Positions 1-12,061 of a DNA stretch of 64,000 nucleotides are shown one piece after another. Below the pieces are notes generated by a model. It did no database searches, was not told the origin of the DNA, and saw nothing but the letters and a program-made list of their open reading frames with translations. A program made the position numbers and the translations under genes. This stretch comes from a bacterium (lineage in GTDB: Bacteria > Zhuqueibacterota > Zhuqueibacteria > Zhuqueibacterales > Zhuqueibacteraceae). The stretch lies in NCBI GenBank assembly GCA_023150945.1, contig JAKLJX010000015.1:124001-188000 (forward strand), written 5' to 3'. Numbering within the stretch: the stretch's first letter is position 1; each line of letters starts with the position of its first letter.

Positions 1-2
1 CG

Positions 3-1046
<1,044 letters not shown>

Positions 1047-1119
1047 GGTTGCCGGCGCGCCTCCGGATCTTTCCGCAAGAATACAATCACTTAACATTGC
1101 GTCATTCCACGCTTGTCCC

Positions 1120-1135
1120 TTCTCAAAAATGGGAA
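1120..1135. promoter_or_regulatory. palindromic operator-like site TTCTCA-N4-TGGGAA
   Basis: This is a full match to TTCYCA-N4-TGRGAA, a palindrome that recurs upstream of other operons in this window. It lies 74 bp after the sigma-54 activator gene and about 190 bp before the response-regulator/USP start. No correctly spaced -24/-12 element was found between it and position 1326, and a strong terminator lies in between, so its target promoter is not clear. Confidence 0.5.
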
Positions 1136-1228
1136 TCCGCTGAACTTATTTTACCGACCCTAAGAAAAACGCGGACTTTGCCGGTCTGAACTGCGGCCGT
1201 GCACAAATCCTTCATCGCTTTCTTTTAC

Positions 1229-1263
1229 AGCCGTTTGTGCCATTACAAACGGCTTTTTTTTTT
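1229..1263 (+). terminator. rho-independent terminator
   Basis: A perfect 10-bp stem (AGCCGTTTGT with ACAAACGGCT) encloses a 6-base loop and runs into ten T residues. It most simply ends the transcript of the upstream sigma-54 activator. Because it lies 60 bp before the next gene, it could also attenuate read-through into the response-regulator/hydrogenase operon. Confidence 0.9.
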
Positions 1264-1325
1264 GTGTGGCACGGGCGGTATGCTTTTTGAAATTAAGGAA
1301 GGCGGACAGAGTTCAGGAGACCCGC

Positions 1326-2660
1326 GTGCCAGCCAGCGAACAGCAACGCATCTTGATCATAGACGATGATCGTGAGTTCCGGCGGTCGCTGACCAAGATC
1401 TTCCAAAAGGAAGGCTTCTTGGTGAGTACGGCCTCCACCGGCAGCCAGGCCGGCGCCCTGCTCACCAAGCACAATTATCCGGTCATCGTGCTGGATCTCA
1501 AGCTGCCGGAACGCTCCGGACTCGATTTGTTGCGCGACATTCGCCAGGCAAGCCCGGAATCCAAAGTGATCGTGGTCACCGCCTGCAGCGACGCCATCAC
1601 CTACCGCGATGCCCTCGCCGCCGGCGCCTTCGATTACCTCACCAAACCGGTGAAGCGCAATGCCATGTTCGCTTCGGCGCGGCGGGCCCTGGAATTCCGC
1701 GAACGCGGGAGGAACCTCAAGGGAAGGAGGCAAGCCATGCTGGCGATCAAACGGATCTTGTTCCCCACGGATTTTTCGCGCTGTGCCGATCAGGCGCTCA
1801 ATCACGCCCTGTATCTTGCCCGGCAATATGGCGCCGAACTGCACTTGCTGCATACCATCGTGCCGCTGGAGTACGATGCCAACAACCCCAGCCATCACTT
1901 TCCCGATATGGCGGCGCTGGCGGCGCGGCTGCAGCAAATCGCCTCCGACCGCATGAGTGCTGCGCTGGCGGCGCGGGCGGTGGACGGCCTGCAGATCACG
2001 GCGGCGCAACGCCAGGGCATCTCCATTGCCCCGACGATTTTGGAGTATGTCGAGGAGCAGGACGTCGATCTCATCGTCATGGGCACGCACGGCCGGCGCG
2101 GGTTGGGCCATCTCTTTCTGGGCAGCGTCGCCGAAGAAATCGTGCGCGAAGCGCCCTGCCCGGTGCTCACCATTCGGGAGCGCAAGGAGCCCCGGCCGGT
2201 GGAAGCTATCCGTCAAATCCTCGTACCGATCGATTTCTCCGAACATGCACGGGACGCGCTGCTCTACGCCCTGCAGTTTGCCGATTCCTATGGCGCGCAC
2301 CTGCATTTGCTGCATGTGATCGAGACCAACGCGGTGCCCCCCTTCTATATCGGCCTCAACATCTCCGGCTACGATTCCACTCCCGACCTCAAGGCGCGGG
2401 TGGAAAAGGCGCTGCAACAGCTTAGCGAGGAGTTGCCGGCGGCGCAGGTGCCGGTGACCACCCATCTGCTGGAGGGGTATGCCGCGCATGATATCGTGCA
2501 CTTTGCGGAGCAGCAGGCCATCGATCTCATCGTGATTGCGACCCACGGTCTGACCGGGTTCAAACACCTGTTGCTCGGCAGCGTCACCGAAAAAGTCGTG
2601 CGGCGTGCGCCCTGCCCGGTGTTTACCGTCAAGGCGTTCGGGAAATCGCTGATTCGGTAA
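1326..2660 (+). CDS. response regulator receiver fused to two universal stress protein domains
   Basis: Predicted 444-residue cytosolic protein. Residues about 8-125 are a CheY-like receiver with the acidic pair IIDDD, a phosphoacceptor Asp in VIVLDLKLP and a Lys in LTKP. Two USP domains follow (about 138-285 and 295-440). The first has the ATP-binding pattern G-2x-G-9x-G-S (GTHG...LGS); in the second the first Gly is Ala. No DNA-binding domain is present, so output is probably through the USP part. The GTG at 1326 was chosen because CAGGAGA precedes it at proper distance. An ATG at 1737, in frame and preceded by a near-perfect GGAAGGAGG, could start a separate double-USP protein. It heads the apparent operon leading into the group 3b hydrogenase, which links the stress domain to redox control (inference). 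Confidence 0.88.
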   Translation: MPASEQQRILIIDDDREFRRSLTKIFQKEGFLVSTASTGSQAGALLTKHNYPVIVLDLKLPERSGLDLLRDIRQASPESKVIVVTACSDAITYRDALAAGAFDYLTKPVKRNAMFASARRALEFRERGRNLKGRRQAMLAIKRILFPTDFSRCADQALNHALYLARQYGAELHLLHTIVPLEYDANNPSHHFPDMAALAARLQQIASDRMSAALAARAVDGLQITAAQRQGISIAPTILEYVEEQDVDLIVMGTHGRRGLGHLFLGSVAEEIVREAPCPVLTIRERKEPRPVEAIRQILVPIDFSEHARDALLYALQFADSYGAHLHLLHVIETNAVPPFYIGLNISGYDSTPDLKARVEKALQQLSEELPAAQVPVTTHLLEGYAAHDIVHFAEQQAIDLIVIATHGLTGFKHLLLGSVTEKVVRRAPCPVFTVKAFGKSLIR

Positions 2661-2695
2661 TTTCTGTTTCACCTCTTGGGAGAAAGGAGTCTGTC

Positions 2696-3244
2696 ATGCG
2701 GTTGCTCAAGCTGGCTTTGCCGCTGGGTTGGATGGCGTTGGTGTTGCTGGGGGCGGGCTGCAAGCGGGATCCCGTGCCGCTGCCGGCGAATCTCGTGCAG
2801 CAAATAGCGCTCGGTGAAAAGATCTATGCGCGCGAGGACTGTGGCGACTGCCACCGGTTGGGGCACGGCAGTGAAGAGTTTCAGGGCGGTGAGCTGTCCG
2901 TTCTGATGCTGGCCATGGACACCTTGTACGTCAAGAAGCACTTGCAGAGCCTGGAAGATTCCACCCGCATGCCGCCCATTCCCCTGGCGCCGGAGGAGAT
3001 CAGCGCGGTGACCCAGTACATCGCCTCGCTGCACGGCAAGGTCAACACGCCGGTCAATCTCGAAAGCCTGGACGGCGTTTGCCCGATTTGCGGCGCCCCG
3101 CTCAACACCGCGGTGGCTTTCCGCAACAACCTGTGGGCGCAGCACGGCGACAAGACCTACTACTTCGAATGCCCGGATTGCAAGAAGGCGTTCTTGCGGG
3201 ATCCCAAGCGTCATTCCAAAAGCGGCTATTTGCGCCTGCAGTGA
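2696..3244 (+). CDS. monoheme cytochrome c lipoprotein with C-terminal Cys-pair (YHS-like) domain
   Basis: Predicted 182-residue exported lipoprotein. A hydrophobic N-terminus ends in the lipobox LLGAGC. The heme-binding motif CGDCH lies near residues 50-54, with a possible axial Met in TRMPP. The C-terminal part holds two Cys pairs, CPICG and CPDCKKAF, followed by DPKRH, which resembles a YHS/TRASH-type metal site. The start ATG follows AGAAAGGAG. The gene sits 35 bp after the response-regulator/USP gene and 96 bp before the hydrogenase beta subunit. An envelope cytochrome in an operon for a cytosolic hydrogenase is odd: it may sense or carry electrons on the other side of the membrane. The heme and lipoprotein calls are firm; the role is open. 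Confidence 0.85.
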   Translation: MRLLKLALPLGWMALVLLGAGCKRDPVPLPANLVQQIALGEKIYAREDCGDCHRLGHGSEEFQGGELSVLMLAMDTLYVKKHLQSLEDSTRMPPIPLAPEEISAVTQYIASLHGKVNTPVNLESLDGVCPICGAPLNTAVAFRNNLWAQHGDKTYYFECPDCKKAFLRDPKRHSKSGYLRLQ

Positions 3245-3340
3245 ACCCGCGCTCATTTCCGCTTGCAGGCGCTGCGGCCCGCCGCAGCCCTCGGCCGGGA
3301 ACAGCGCCGGGTGAGATGGTTGTTGAGAATGAGAGACGGT

Positions 3341-4450
<1,110 letters not shown>

Positions 4451-4560
4451 GTGAACCGGCAGGGCCTCGTACTGGCACCGCCGCCGGAAACGGCGCAGGG
4501 CGAGGTTCGATCGGCAACCAATCCTGCGGGCATGGATTAACGATACGACGAGGGAGAACC

Positions 4561-5016
4561 ATGGAAACACTCGAACCGATTCTCGCGGAACATCCCTTCT
4601 TGAAGGGCATGACCCCGGAGCAACTGCAATTGCTGGTCGGCTGCGCCTCCAATGTGCGCTTTGATCCGGGCAAGTACATCTTCCGGGAGGGCGAAGAGGC
4701 CAATCAGTTCTACATCGTGCGCCAGGGCAAAGTGGCGCTGGAGATCGTGACCCCGCAGCGCGGCTCGATTATCATCGACACCCTGGCCGATGATGAAGTG
4801 CTGGGGTGGTCGTGGTTGCTGCCGCCGTATCATTGGCATTTCAACGCGCGCGCGCTCGAACTGACGCGCGCGATCGCACTGGACGGCAAGTGCCTGCGCA
4901 CCAAATGCGAGAGCGACCACGATTTGGGCTATGAATTGTTGAAGCGCTTCGCGAACCTCATCGAGCAGCGGCTGCAGGCCACGCGTTTGCAGCTTTTGGA
5001 TCTCTACGGCAGTTGA
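4561..5016 (+). CDS. cyclic-nucleotide-binding domain protein inserted in hydrogenase operon
   Basis: Predicted 151-residue protein made of one CRP-like cyclic-nucleotide-binding fold: HPFLKGM start, beta-roll glycines around GKYIFREGEEANQFYIV, and a helix at the C-terminus. There is no helix-turn-helix, so it is not a CRP-type transcription factor. The phosphate-binding segment reads ADDEVLGWSW followed by WHFNARAL, so an Arg-Ala pair is kept while the usual Gly-Glu is altered. ATG with GAGGGAGA upstream. It lies between the beta and gamma subunit genes in the same direction, which suggests that it binds to or regulates the hydrogenase, perhaps by nucleotide or redox ligand. The fold is clear; the ligand and partner are inferred. 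Confidence 0.85.
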   Translation: METLEPILAEHPFLKGMTPEQLQLLVGCASNVRFDPGKYIFREGEEANQFYIVRQGKVALEIVTPQRGSIIIDTLADDEVLGWSWLLPPYHWHFNARALELTRAIALDGKCLRTKCESDHDLGYELLKRFANLIEQRLQATRLQLLDLYGS

Positions 5017-5135
5017 CGCGGCTGCCAGTCCGGGCCTTGCCGTGGCTGGCTCCGGCCGCTTTGGAGGCGGGACAGCGGTATGGCCGCCGCCCATGAGTGC
5101 GCTGGCGCGCGCGGCGTGTCAGAGTGAGGAATTCT

Positions 5136-5975
5136 ATGTCTGAGGCTATGTCCAATCCCATGCTGTCGCATCCTTATTCGATTCGACAGGTACGCAAAGA
5201 AACGCCCGATACCTTCACGCTCGAGCTCGATCCCGGCAACGGCTACCATAGCCAGGCCTTCGCGCCCGGGCAATTCAACATGCTTTACATCTTCGGCGTG
5301 GGTGAGATTCCGATCTCGATCAGCGGGGATCCGACCCAGCCCCTGCCGCTGGTACACACCACCCGCGCGGTCGGCGTCGTGACCAACGCCATGCGCGAGC
5401 TTAAGCGCGGCCAGGCGCTGGGCGTGCGCGGCCCGTTCGGCACGCACTGGCCGGTGGAAGTGGCGGAGGGGCAGGATGTCGTGATCGTGGCCGGCGGCAT
5501 CGGCTTGGCGCCCTTGCGGCCGGCGATGTACCGCATTCTCGCCCAGCGTGAGAAATTCGGCAAAGTCGTGCTGCTCTACGGCGCGCGCACCCCCAGTGAC
5601 ATTCTGTTCCGCCGCCAGCTCGAGCAGTGGCGGGCGCAGTTCGATTTGGAAGTGTACGTCAGCGTCGATCGCGCCACCGGCACCTGGCGCGGCAACGTCG
5701 GCGTGGTCACCAAGCTGATTCCTAAAGCGCCGTTTGACCCCCGCAACACCGTGGCTTTCGTCTGCGGCCCGGAAGTGATGATGCGCTTCACCGTCACCGA
5801 GCTGGAGAAACGCGGCGTGCTCTCCCAGCAGATCTTCGTGTCGATGGAGCGCAACATGAAATGTGGCATCGGCTTGTGCGGCCACTGTCAGTTTGGCCCG
5901 AGCTTCGTCTGCAAAGACGGCCCGGTGTTCCCCTACACCGAGGTGAAGGATTTGATGACCAAGTGGGAGATTTGA
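5136..5975 (+). CDS. hydG: group 3b NiFe hydrogenase gamma subunit (FAD/NAD(P)-binding)
   Basis: Flavin subunit that exchanges electrons with NAD(P)H. Of 279 residues, the first 110 form an FAD-binding barrel ([20 protein letters not shown]), followed by an NAD(P)-binding domain ([30 protein letters not shown]). A C-terminal 2Fe-2S motif, [17 protein letters not shown], is typical for this family and for dihydroorotate dehydrogenase electron-transfer subunits. The ATG at 5136 is chosen for its AGTGAGGA ribosome site. It ends one base before the start of the small subunit gene, which implies translational coupling. Context excludes the PyrK role. Confidence 0.93.
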   Translation: MSEAMSNPMLSHPYSIRQVRKETPDTFTLELDPGNGYHSQAFAPGQFNMLYIFGVGEIPISISGDPTQPLPLVHTTRAVGVVTNAMRELKRGQALGVRGPFGTHWPVEVAEGQDVVIVAGGIGLAPLRPAMYRILAQREKFGKVVLLYGARTPSDILFRRQLEQWRAQFDLEVYVSVDRATGTWRGNVGVVTKLIPKAPFDPRNTVAFVCGPEVMMRFTVTELEKRGVLSQQIFVSMERNMKCGIGLCGHCQFGPSFVCKDGPVFPYTEVKDLMTKWEI

Positions 5976-5976
5976 A

Positions 5977-6801
5977 ATGGCGGATGCAATCACCAAAAAA
6001 CAAGCCTCCGTCGCCCGGAGCAAACCCAAACTCGCCGTGTGGAAATTCTCCTCCTGTGACGGCTGCCAGTTGAGCCTGTTGGACTGCGAGGAAGAGTTGC
6101 TGGCGGTGGCCGGCGCAGTCGAAATTGCCAATTTTCCTGAAGCTTCGCGCACGGTGGTGAAGGGGCCTTATGATCTGTCGCTGGTGGAAGGCTCGATCAC
6201 CACGCCGCATGATGCCGAGCGGATTCATCAAGTTCGTCGCGTTTCCAAACATCTCGTCACCATCGGCGCGTGCGCCACCGCCGGCGGCATTCAGGCTTTG
6301 CGCAATTTCAAGGACGTGCGCGAATTCATCGCGGTGGTCTATGCCACCCCGAGCTACATCGAGACGCTCAACAAGTCCACGCCCATTGCCGATCATGTGT
6401 TCGTTGATTTCGAATTGCGCGGCTGCCCGATCAACAAGCTGCAACTGGTCGAGGTGATCAGCGCCATTCTCAATCACCGCAAGCCCAACGTGCCACGCTA
6501 CAGCGTATGCCTGGAATGCAAGCGCCGCGCCACGGTTTGTGTGATGGTGGCGCAGGGCGTTCCCTGCTTGGGGCCGGTTACCCAGGCGGGTTGCGGCGCG
6601 CTCTGCCCGGCATACGATCGCGGCTGCTATGCCTGCTTCGGCCCCAAGGAAACGCCGAACACCGAGTCGTTGAGCACGAGATGGGCGCAGATGGGCGTTT
6701 CGCAAACCGGGCTGGTGCGCGCGTTTCGCGGATTCAATGCCTATGCCGAAGCTTTTCGCAAGGAGAGCGAGGCGCACGAGGGCCGGTTGGCCGGCGCGTG
6801 A
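5977..6801 (+). CDS. hydD: group 3b NiFe hydrogenase small (delta) subunit
   Basis: Small subunit that carries the proximal iron-sulfur cluster next to the NiFe site plus additional clusters. The 274-residue protein shows CDGCQ at residues 27-31 and GACATAGG in the middle, giving proximal-cluster ligands. The second half has many Cys ([33 protein letters not shown]) for two further 4Fe-4S clusters. There is no Tat signal, so the enzyme is cytosolic. It starts immediately after the gamma gene stop, and the large-subunit gene follows after 69 bp. Confidence 0.93.
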   Translation: MADAITKKQASVARSKPKLAVWKFSSCDGCQLSLLDCEEELLAVAGAVEIANFPEASRTVVKGPYDLSLVEGSITTPHDAERIHQVRRVSKHLVTIGACATAGGIQALRNFKDVREFIAVVYATPSYIETLNKSTPIADHVFVDFELRGCPINKLQLVEVISAILNHRKPNVPRYSVCLECKRRATVCVMVAQGVPCLGPVTQAGCGALCPAYDRGCYACFGPKETPNTESLSTRWAQMGVSQTGLVRAFRGFNAYAEAFRKESEAHEGRLAGA

Positions 6802-6870
6802 GGCCGCCGCTGCCGCTTCACGATGCCATGAGATGAACGTGCAGAAGTATATGACCAGAGTGGAATTGCC

Positions 6871-8166
6871 ATGGCGATGAAGACGAAAACGATCAAAGTT
6901 GACTACCTCGCACGGGTGGAGGGCGAGGGCGCGCTGTTTGTGAAGATCAAGGATAATGCCGTCTCCGAAGTGAAGTTTAGAATCTTCGAGCCGCCGCGCT
7001 TTTTTGAAGCCTTTCTGCGCGGCCGGCATTATTCGGAAGCGCCGGACATCACCGCGCGCATTTGCGGCATTTGCCCGATCGCCTATCAAATGAGCTCGGT
7101 GCACGCGATGGAAGACGCCTTCGGCGTGACGTTGAATGGCGGCTTGCGCGCGCTGCGCCGGCTGTTGTATTGCGGTGAATGGATCGAAAGCCACGTGCTG
7201 CACGTCTACCTGCTGCATGCGCCGGATTTTCTCGGCTATGAAGATGCGATTCAGATGGCGAAAGACCATCCCGCCGCGGTGCAGCGCGGCTTGCAGTTGA
7301 AAAAAATCGGCAACGATCTCGTCACCTTGCTCGGCGGCCGCGAGATTCATCCCATCAATGTGCGCGTCGGCGGCTTCTACAAGGCGCCGGAACGCGCGGA
7401 GCTGGAGAAGCTCGCCGAGAAGCTGAAGTGGGCCCGCGATGCCGCACTGGCCACCATCGAATGGTCCGCGACGCTGGACTATCCCGACTTCGAGCAGGAC
7501 TATGAGTTTGTGGCCCTGCGCCATCCCGAGGAATATCCCTTCAACGAAGGCCGGCTGGTTTCCAACAAAGGCCTGGATATCGCGGTGCGCGATTACGAAA
7601 ACCACTTTGTCGAAGAACACATGCAGCATTCCAATGCGCTGCATTCTCTCTTGCGCGCGCGCGGCGCCTATTTTGTCGGGCCGCTGGCGCGTTACAATCT
7701 CAATTTCGACCGCCTCACCCCGCTTGCCCAGGAAGCGGCGTTGAGCGCCGGCCTCGGCCGGGAGTGCCGTAATCCCTTCAAGAGCATCATCGTGCGCAGC
7801 GTGGAAACGCTGTATGCTTGCGAAGAAGCCCTGCGCCTGATTGCGGCGTACGAAAAGCCCGCCAGCCCCGCGGTGAGTCTGCATGCCCGCGCCGGCATCG
7901 GCTACGGCTGCACCGAAGCGCCGCGCGGCATTCTGTATCATCGCTATCGCCTCGACGATCGCGGCATGATTCATGACGCCAAGATCGTCCCGCCGACTTC
8001 GCAAAATCAAAAGACGATTGAAAGCGACCTCCGGCGGTTCGTGGCAGGCCACTTGGACCTGTCGCACGAGCAATTGACCTGGCAATGTGAACAAGCCATT
8101 CGCAATTACGACCCGTGTATCTCGTGCGCCACGCATTTCCTGAAATTGGAGGTGGTGCGCGAGTAG
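6871..8166 (+). CDS. hydA: group 3b NiFe hydrogenase large (alpha) subunit
   Basis: Catalytic subunit holding the NiFe(CN)2CO centre. Of 431 residues, the L1 motif RICGICP (Cys65 and Cys68) and the C-terminal L2 motif DPCISCATH (Cys416 and Cys419) supply the four nickel-binding cysteines. Nine residues follow the His of L2, a short tail fitting removal by a maturation protease such as those at 13.5-14.8 kb. The final gene of the apparent hyd operon. No accessory hyp maturation genes (hypA-F) are in the window, so assembly must rely on genes elsewhere. Expected reaction: reversible NADPH-linked H2 evolution or oxidation; sulfur reduction is possible in some homologues. Confidence 0.95.
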   Translation: MAMKTKTIKVDYLARVEGEGALFVKIKDNAVSEVKFRIFEPPRFFEAFLRGRHYSEAPDITARICGICPIAYQMSSVHAMEDAFGVTLNGGLRALRRLLYCGEWIESHVLHVYLLHAPDFLGYEDAIQMAKDHPAAVQRGLQLKKIGNDLVTLLGGREIHPINVRVGGFYKAPERAELEKLAEKLKWARDAALATIEWSATLDYPDFEQDYEFVALRHPEEYPFNEGRLVSNKGLDIAVRDYENHFVEEHMQHSNALHSLLRARGAYFVGPLARYNLNFDRLTPLAQEAALSAGLGRECRNPFKSIIVRSVETLYACEEALRLIAAYEKPASPAVSLHARAGIGYGCTEAPRGILYHRYRLDDRGMIHDAKIVPPTSQNQKTIESDLRRFVAGHLDLSHEQLTWQCEQAIRNYDPCISCATHFLKLEVVRE

Positions 8167-8569
8167 CTTCCCAGCCGGATCGCGGCCGGCCCCCATTCGA
8201 TCTCACCGCTCTCGGTCGCGCAGCAAGCCTGCCCTTTCATTCCAAGAGGAAATTGCAGCGGTCCGCGGGCCGGCGTTTGCCGGCAGGCGGCGACCTGCGC
8301 CCACAGGCTGGCGTGCGCGCACGAGTGCGCGGCACTGGTGGCTGTTTGAAACCATGAGCTTTTGAGAAGATGCTTCTGCAGCGACGTGGCCGTAGCCTCA
8401 AAATTCTCGGCGCTTCCACGCCGCGTAGAGCTTTGGCAACCGCTGCTGAGCCGCGGTTGGAATGTTTGTGGACACGTAATACTCTTGTCTATCCGAAAAC
8501 ATCACCGCCCGGGCGGTTTCTTGATGTCTGGACAGGCAACAACTATACTCGGAACAACCAGGACCGGCT
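8167..8569. other. 403-bp intergenic region between the two hydrogenase operons
   Basis: No convincing gene. It holds a short hairpin (GCCGGC-GTTT-GCCGGC, 8269-8284), a diverged copy of the 119-bp repeat (about 8370-8490), and the presumed promoter of hoxE, whose exact site I could not place. Confidence 0.6.
8370..8490 (+). repeat. diverged copy of the 119-bp two-hairpin repeat
   Basis: It aligns without large gaps to the units at 40976-41437: the order CTTCTGCAGCG, GTGGCCGTAGCCTCAAAA, AGAGCTTTGG, GCTGAGCCGCGGTTGGAAT and TAATACTC is kept with many substitutions. Compensating changes are seen around the second hairpin (CCGCTGCTGAGCCGCGG). It appears to be an old copy and lies between hydA and hoxE. 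Confidence 0.6.
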
Positions 8570-9076
8570 ATGTATCTGGAATTCGGCAAGATTTCTCCTC
8601 CCTCGGATGACAAGCGCTGGCGCATCGTGGAGGCCGCCATGCGGCGCCACGGCAACAATCGCCGCGCGCTGATTGAAACCCTGCACTCGCTGCAAGAGGC
8701 CTTTGGCTTTTTGGATGAAGAAGCGCTGCAATTCATTGCGCGCTCGCTGCGGGTGCCCATGAGTCAGGTGTATGGCGTTTCGACGTTTTATCACTTTTTT
8801 ACGCTCAAGCCGCAGGGCCGTCACACGTGCGTGGTGTGCACCGGCACCGCCTGCTACATCAAGGGCGCGCCCCACATTCTCACGGCTCTCGAACAAAACT
8901 ACAACGTGAAGCCGGGCGAAACCACTGGCGATGGCGAGCTTTCGCTGTTGACCGCGCGCTGCCTCGGCTCATGCGGTTTGGCGCCGGCTGCGGTTTTTGA
9001 CGGCTCGGTCGCCGGCAAACTCACTCCCGCGGAATCGCTCGACCGGATACGGAGGTGCATGGATCATGCTGCTTGA
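8570..9076 (+). CDS. hoxE: bidirectional hydrogenase subunit HoxE (NuoE-like 2Fe-2S)
   Basis: Thioredoxin-like 2Fe-2S subunit of the diaphorase module. The 168-residue protein has an N-terminal helical part with the NuoE signature ([12 protein letters not shown]) and the four cluster cysteines in CTGTAC and CLGSCG. The ATG follows CCAGGA. It overlaps the start of the hoxF gene by 11 bp. The same family appears as NuoE and HndA; the following HoxFUYH genes decide for HoxE. Confidence 0.92.
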   Translation: MYLEFGKISPPSDDKRWRIVEAAMRRHGNNRRALIETLHSLQEAFGFLDEEALQFIARSLRVPMSQVYGVSTFYHFFTLKPQGRHTCVVCTGTACYIKGAPHILTALEQNYNVKPGETTGDGELSLLTARCLGSCGLAPAAVFDGSVAGKLTPAESLDRIRRCMDHAA

Positions 9077-10697
9077 AGAACTCAAAGAAACCGCGGCAGC
9101 AGAACAGGAAGCGCAGCAGCAGTACCAGCATCGCCTGCAGGTATGCGTGGCCGCCGGCTGTGTTTCCTGCCAGAGCGATGCGCTGCTGGCGTCCTTGCAA
9201 GCGGAAGTCAAACAGCGCGGTTTGCAGCAAACTTGCCAGGTGAAAGGCGTGGGCTGCATGGGGCTGTGTTCCGCCGGCCCGCTCGTTTCGGTGGAGCCGG
9301 CCGGCTGGCTCTATCGCGGTGTGCAGACGGAAGACGCGCCCGCCATTGTGCAATCCCTGGCAGACGGCCCGATGACACGGCTGATTTGCCCCACGGACCA
9401 ACCGTTCTTCCAGCGCCAGCTCAAAGTGGTGTTGGAAAACTCCGGCCGCATCGATCCTGAACATCTAGAGGATTATTTGGCGGTGGGAGGGTATGAGGCC
9501 CTGTTCAACGCCCTTACGGAAATGACGCCGGCAAACGTGATCGAGCAAGTGAGCCGCAGCGGCCTGCGTGGCCGCGGCGGCGCCGGTTATCCCACCGGTT
9601 TGAAGTGGACCACAGTGGCCAAGGCCACTGCCGGCAGCAAGTTTGTCATCTGCAACGCCGATGAAGGCGACCCCGGCGCTTTCATGGATCGCAGCGTGCT
9701 GGAAAGCGACCCGCACCGGGTGCTGGAAGGCATGGCGCTGGCCGGCTATGCCGTGGGCGCGAGCCAGGGTTACATCTACGTGCGTGCCGAATATCCGCTC
9801 GCCATCAAGCGGCTGCGCACCGCCATTCGCCAAGCCGAACGCTTGGGCGTGCTGGGCAACAATCTGTGCGGCACCCGCTTCAGCTTTCACATCGATTTGC
9901 GCCTCGGCGCCGGCGCGTTTGTATGCGGTGAAGAAACCGCACTCATTGCCTCGATCGAAGGCAAGCGCGGCTCCCCACGGCCACGGCCGCCCTATCCGGC
10001 GGAATCCGGCCTGTGGGAGGCGCCCACGTTGATCAACAACGTCGAGACGCTGGCGAGTGTACCGGCCATTTTGCGCAAAGGCGCGGACTGGTACAGTGCC
10101 ATCGGCACGGCCAAGAGCAAGGGCACGAAGGTGTTTGCTCTCGCGGGCCGCGTCAACAACACCGGCCTGATCGAGATTCCCATGGGCATGACCCTGCGCG
10201 AAATCGTGTACGAAATCGGCGGCGGCATCCCCGAGGGCAAGCTGTTCAAGGCCGTGCAGACCGGCGGGCCTTCCGGCGGCTGCGTGCCGGCGCAATACCT
10301 CGAGATGCCGGTGGACTACGAGTCGCTGGCGCAATTGGGTTCGATCATGGGGTCGGGCGGCATGATCGTGATGGACGAGACCTCGTGCATGGTGGACGTC
10401 GCCAAATATTTCATGGAATTTTGCATGACGGAATCGTGCGGCAAATGCGTGCCCTGCCGCGTCGGCACCGTGCACATGCACAATCTGCTCAACCGCATTA
10501 CCGCCGGCACGGCCGGCAACGACGATCTCGCGCTGCTGGAGGAGTTGTGTGATCTGGTCAAGAGCACGAGCCTGTGCGGCTTGGGCCAGACCGCGCCCAA
10601 TCCCGTGATCAGCACGCTGCACTATTTTCGGGAGGAATACCTGAGTCACATTCACGACCAGGCCTGCGCCGCCGGCGTTTGCCGGATGAAAACGTGA
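9066..10697 (+). CDS. hoxF: bidirectional hydrogenase diaphorase subunit HoxF (NuoF-like)
   Basis: NAD(H)- and FMN-binding subunit of 543 residues. An N-terminal thioredoxin-like 2Fe-2S domain (CVAAGCVSC and CMGLC) is followed by the NuoF core with the glycine-rich NADH loop [14 protein letters not shown] and the FMN region [14 protein letters not shown]. An SLBB domain comes next, then the C-terminal 4Fe-4S helical domain (SCGKCVPCR and a later Cys in SLCGLG). The last residues contain an additional CAAGVC pair. The ATG at 9066 lies inside the end of hoxE and has GGAGG upstream. It transfers electrons between NAD(H) and the hydrogenase dimer. Confidence 0.94.
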   Translation: MLLEELKETAAAEQEAQQQYQHRLQVCVAAGCVSCQSDALLASLQAEVKQRGLQQTCQVKGVGCMGLCSAGPLVSVEPAGWLYRGVQTEDAPAIVQSLADGPMTRLICPTDQPFFQRQLKVVLENSGRIDPEHLEDYLAVGGYEALFNALTEMTPANVIEQVSRSGLRGRGGAGYPTGLKWTTVAKATAGSKFVICNADEGDPGAFMDRSVLESDPHRVLEGMALAGYAVGASQGYIYVRAEYPLAIKRLRTAIRQAERLGVLGNNLCGTRFSFHIDLRLGAGAFVCGEETALIASIEGKRGSPRPRPPYPAESGLWEAPTLINNVETLASVPAILRKGADWYSAIGTAKSKGTKVFALAGRVNNTGLIEIPMGMTLREIVYEIGGGIPEGKLFKAVQTGGPSGGCVPAQYLEMPVDYESLAQLGSIMGSGGMIVMDETSCMVDVAKYFMEFCMTESCGKCVPCRVGTVHMHNLLNRITAGTAGNDDLALLEELCDLVKSTSLCGLGQTAPNPVISTLHYFREEYLSHIHDQACAAGVCRMKT

Positions 10698-10708
10698 AAG
10701 GAACGAGC

Positions 10709-11428
10709 ATGAGCACAACGGTTCGCATTAAAACCCTCAAAATAGACGGCCACGACATCGGCGCCCGCGAAGACGAAACCATCATGGCGGTGGCGCGCCA
10801 GAACGGCATCGTCATTCCCGCCCTCTGCCATGTGGAAGGCTTGGCGGCGGTGGGCGCCTGCCGGATGTGCCTGGTGGAAATGAAGAACAGCCCCCGCCTG
10901 CTGCCGGCTTGCATCACGCGCGTGGAAGAAGGCATGGACTTGACCACCAACTCCGAGCGTTTGATCAAATACCGCCGCCGCATTTTGGAGCTGCTGTTCT
11001 CCGAGCGCAACCACGTCTGTGCGGTGTGCGTTTCCAACGGCCACTGCGAGTTGCAGAATATGGCGCAAAGCCTGGGCATGACCCACGTCAACGTCCCCTA
11101 TCTTTACCCGCGCCTGCCGGTCGATGCCTCGCATGATCGTTTTGTGGTCGATCACAATCGCTGCATTCTGTGCACGCGCTGCGTGCGCGTTTGTGATGAA
11201 ATCGAAGGGGCGCACACTTGGGACTTGATGGGGCGCGGCATTGGCGTGCGTGTCATCACCGATCTCAATCAGCCCTGGGGTGAATCCGAATCCTGCACCG
11301 GCTGCGGCAAATGTGTGAATGTCTGCCCGACCGGCGCACTGGTGGAGAAGGGCAAATCCGTCGCCGAGATGATGAAGCAGCGGCAGTTCCTGCCCTATCT
11401 CACCTTGATGCGGGAGGAACAACGATGA
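10709..11428 (+). CDS. hoxU: bidirectional hydrogenase subunit HoxU (NuoG N-terminal-like)
   Basis: Iron-sulfur relay of 239 residues joining HoxF to HoxY. It shows a 2Fe-2S plant-type ferredoxin motif ([15 protein letters not shown] with a later Cys), a His-Cys 4Fe-4S ligand set around [15 protein letters not shown], and two classical 4Fe-4S motifs [13 protein letters not shown] and [15 protein letters not shown]. The ATG at 10709 follows GAAAGGAACGAG. Its stop overlaps the hoxY start (ATGA), which shows translational coupling. There is no FeFe H-cluster domain, which rules out HndD. Confidence 0.94.
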   Translation: MSTTVRIKTLKIDGHDIGAREDETIMAVARQNGIVIPALCHVEGLAAVGACRMCLVEMKNSPRLLPACITRVEEGMDLTTNSERLIKYRRRILELLFSERNHVCAVCVSNGHCELQNMAQSLGMTHVNVPYLYPRLPVDASHDRFVVDHNRCILCTRCVRVCDEIEGAHTWDLMGRGIGVRVITDLNQPWGESESCTGCGKCVNVCPTGALVEKGKSVAEMMKQRQFLPYLTLMREEQR

Positions 11429-11958
11429 GCAAACCCTGTTTGGCTACGGTCTGGCTGGATGGTTGCTCCGGTTGCCACATGTCGTTTTTGGACATGGACG
11501 AGCGGTTGATCGACCTGGCGGAAAAAGTCGAGGTCGTCTACAGCCCGCTGGTGGACGGCAAAGACTTCCCCGAGATGGCGGACATCACCCTGGTGGAAGG
11601 CGCGGTCAGCAGCGCAGAGGATTTGGAGAAGATCAAACACATTCGCCAGCACACCCGGATTTTGGTCTCGCTCGGCGATTGTGCCGTAACGGCCAATGTG
11701 CCCTCCATGCGCAATGTGCTGGAAGTCGACAAGATGCTGCGTGAGGTTTATCTCGAGCAAGTCGCCGGTCAGCCCCAGATCCCCAACCAGGTGGTGCCGG
11801 CGTTGCTGCCGCAGGCGCGGCCGGTGCATGAAGTGGTGAAGGTGGACGTCTTCGTGCCGGGCTGCCCGCCGCCGGCCGACGCGATTTATTTTCTGCTCAC
11901 CGAGTTGTTGGAAGGCCGGCAACCGGATTTGAGCGCGTTGACCCGTTTCGGCAAATGA
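11425..11958 (+). CDS. hoxY: bidirectional NiFe hydrogenase small subunit HoxY
   Basis: Small hydrogenase subunit of 177 residues with only the proximal cluster, as usual for group 3d. The cluster ligands are in [12 protein letters not shown] near the N-terminus, in SLGDCAV and in [11 protein letters not shown]. It overlaps hoxU by the ATGA junction and is followed after 103 bp by hoxH. Confidence 0.93.
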   Translation: MSKPCLATVWLDGCSGCHMSFLDMDERLIDLAEKVEVVYSPLVDGKDFPEMADITLVEGAVSSAEDLEKIKHIRQHTRILVSLGDCAVTANVPSMRNVLEVDKMLREVYLEQVAGQPQIPNQVVPALLPQARPVHEVVKVDVFVPGCPPPADAIYFLLTELLEGRQPDLSALTRFGK

Positions 11959-12061
11959 AGCCTCTGAAAGGCCCATTGCGTCGCGCAGTCTGCCAGGCTG
12001 CAAACAAACCAAGCTGGAAGAAAACTTTGCGGTCGCGCTAATCTTTCCCGAGTGATTCGAT

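Noticed and set aside
1267-1284. A TGGCAC...TGCT sequence just before the response-regulator/USP gene, looking like a sigma-54 promoter.
   Set aside because: The distance between GG and GC is 14 instead of 12; sigma-54 promoters do not tolerate that spacing.
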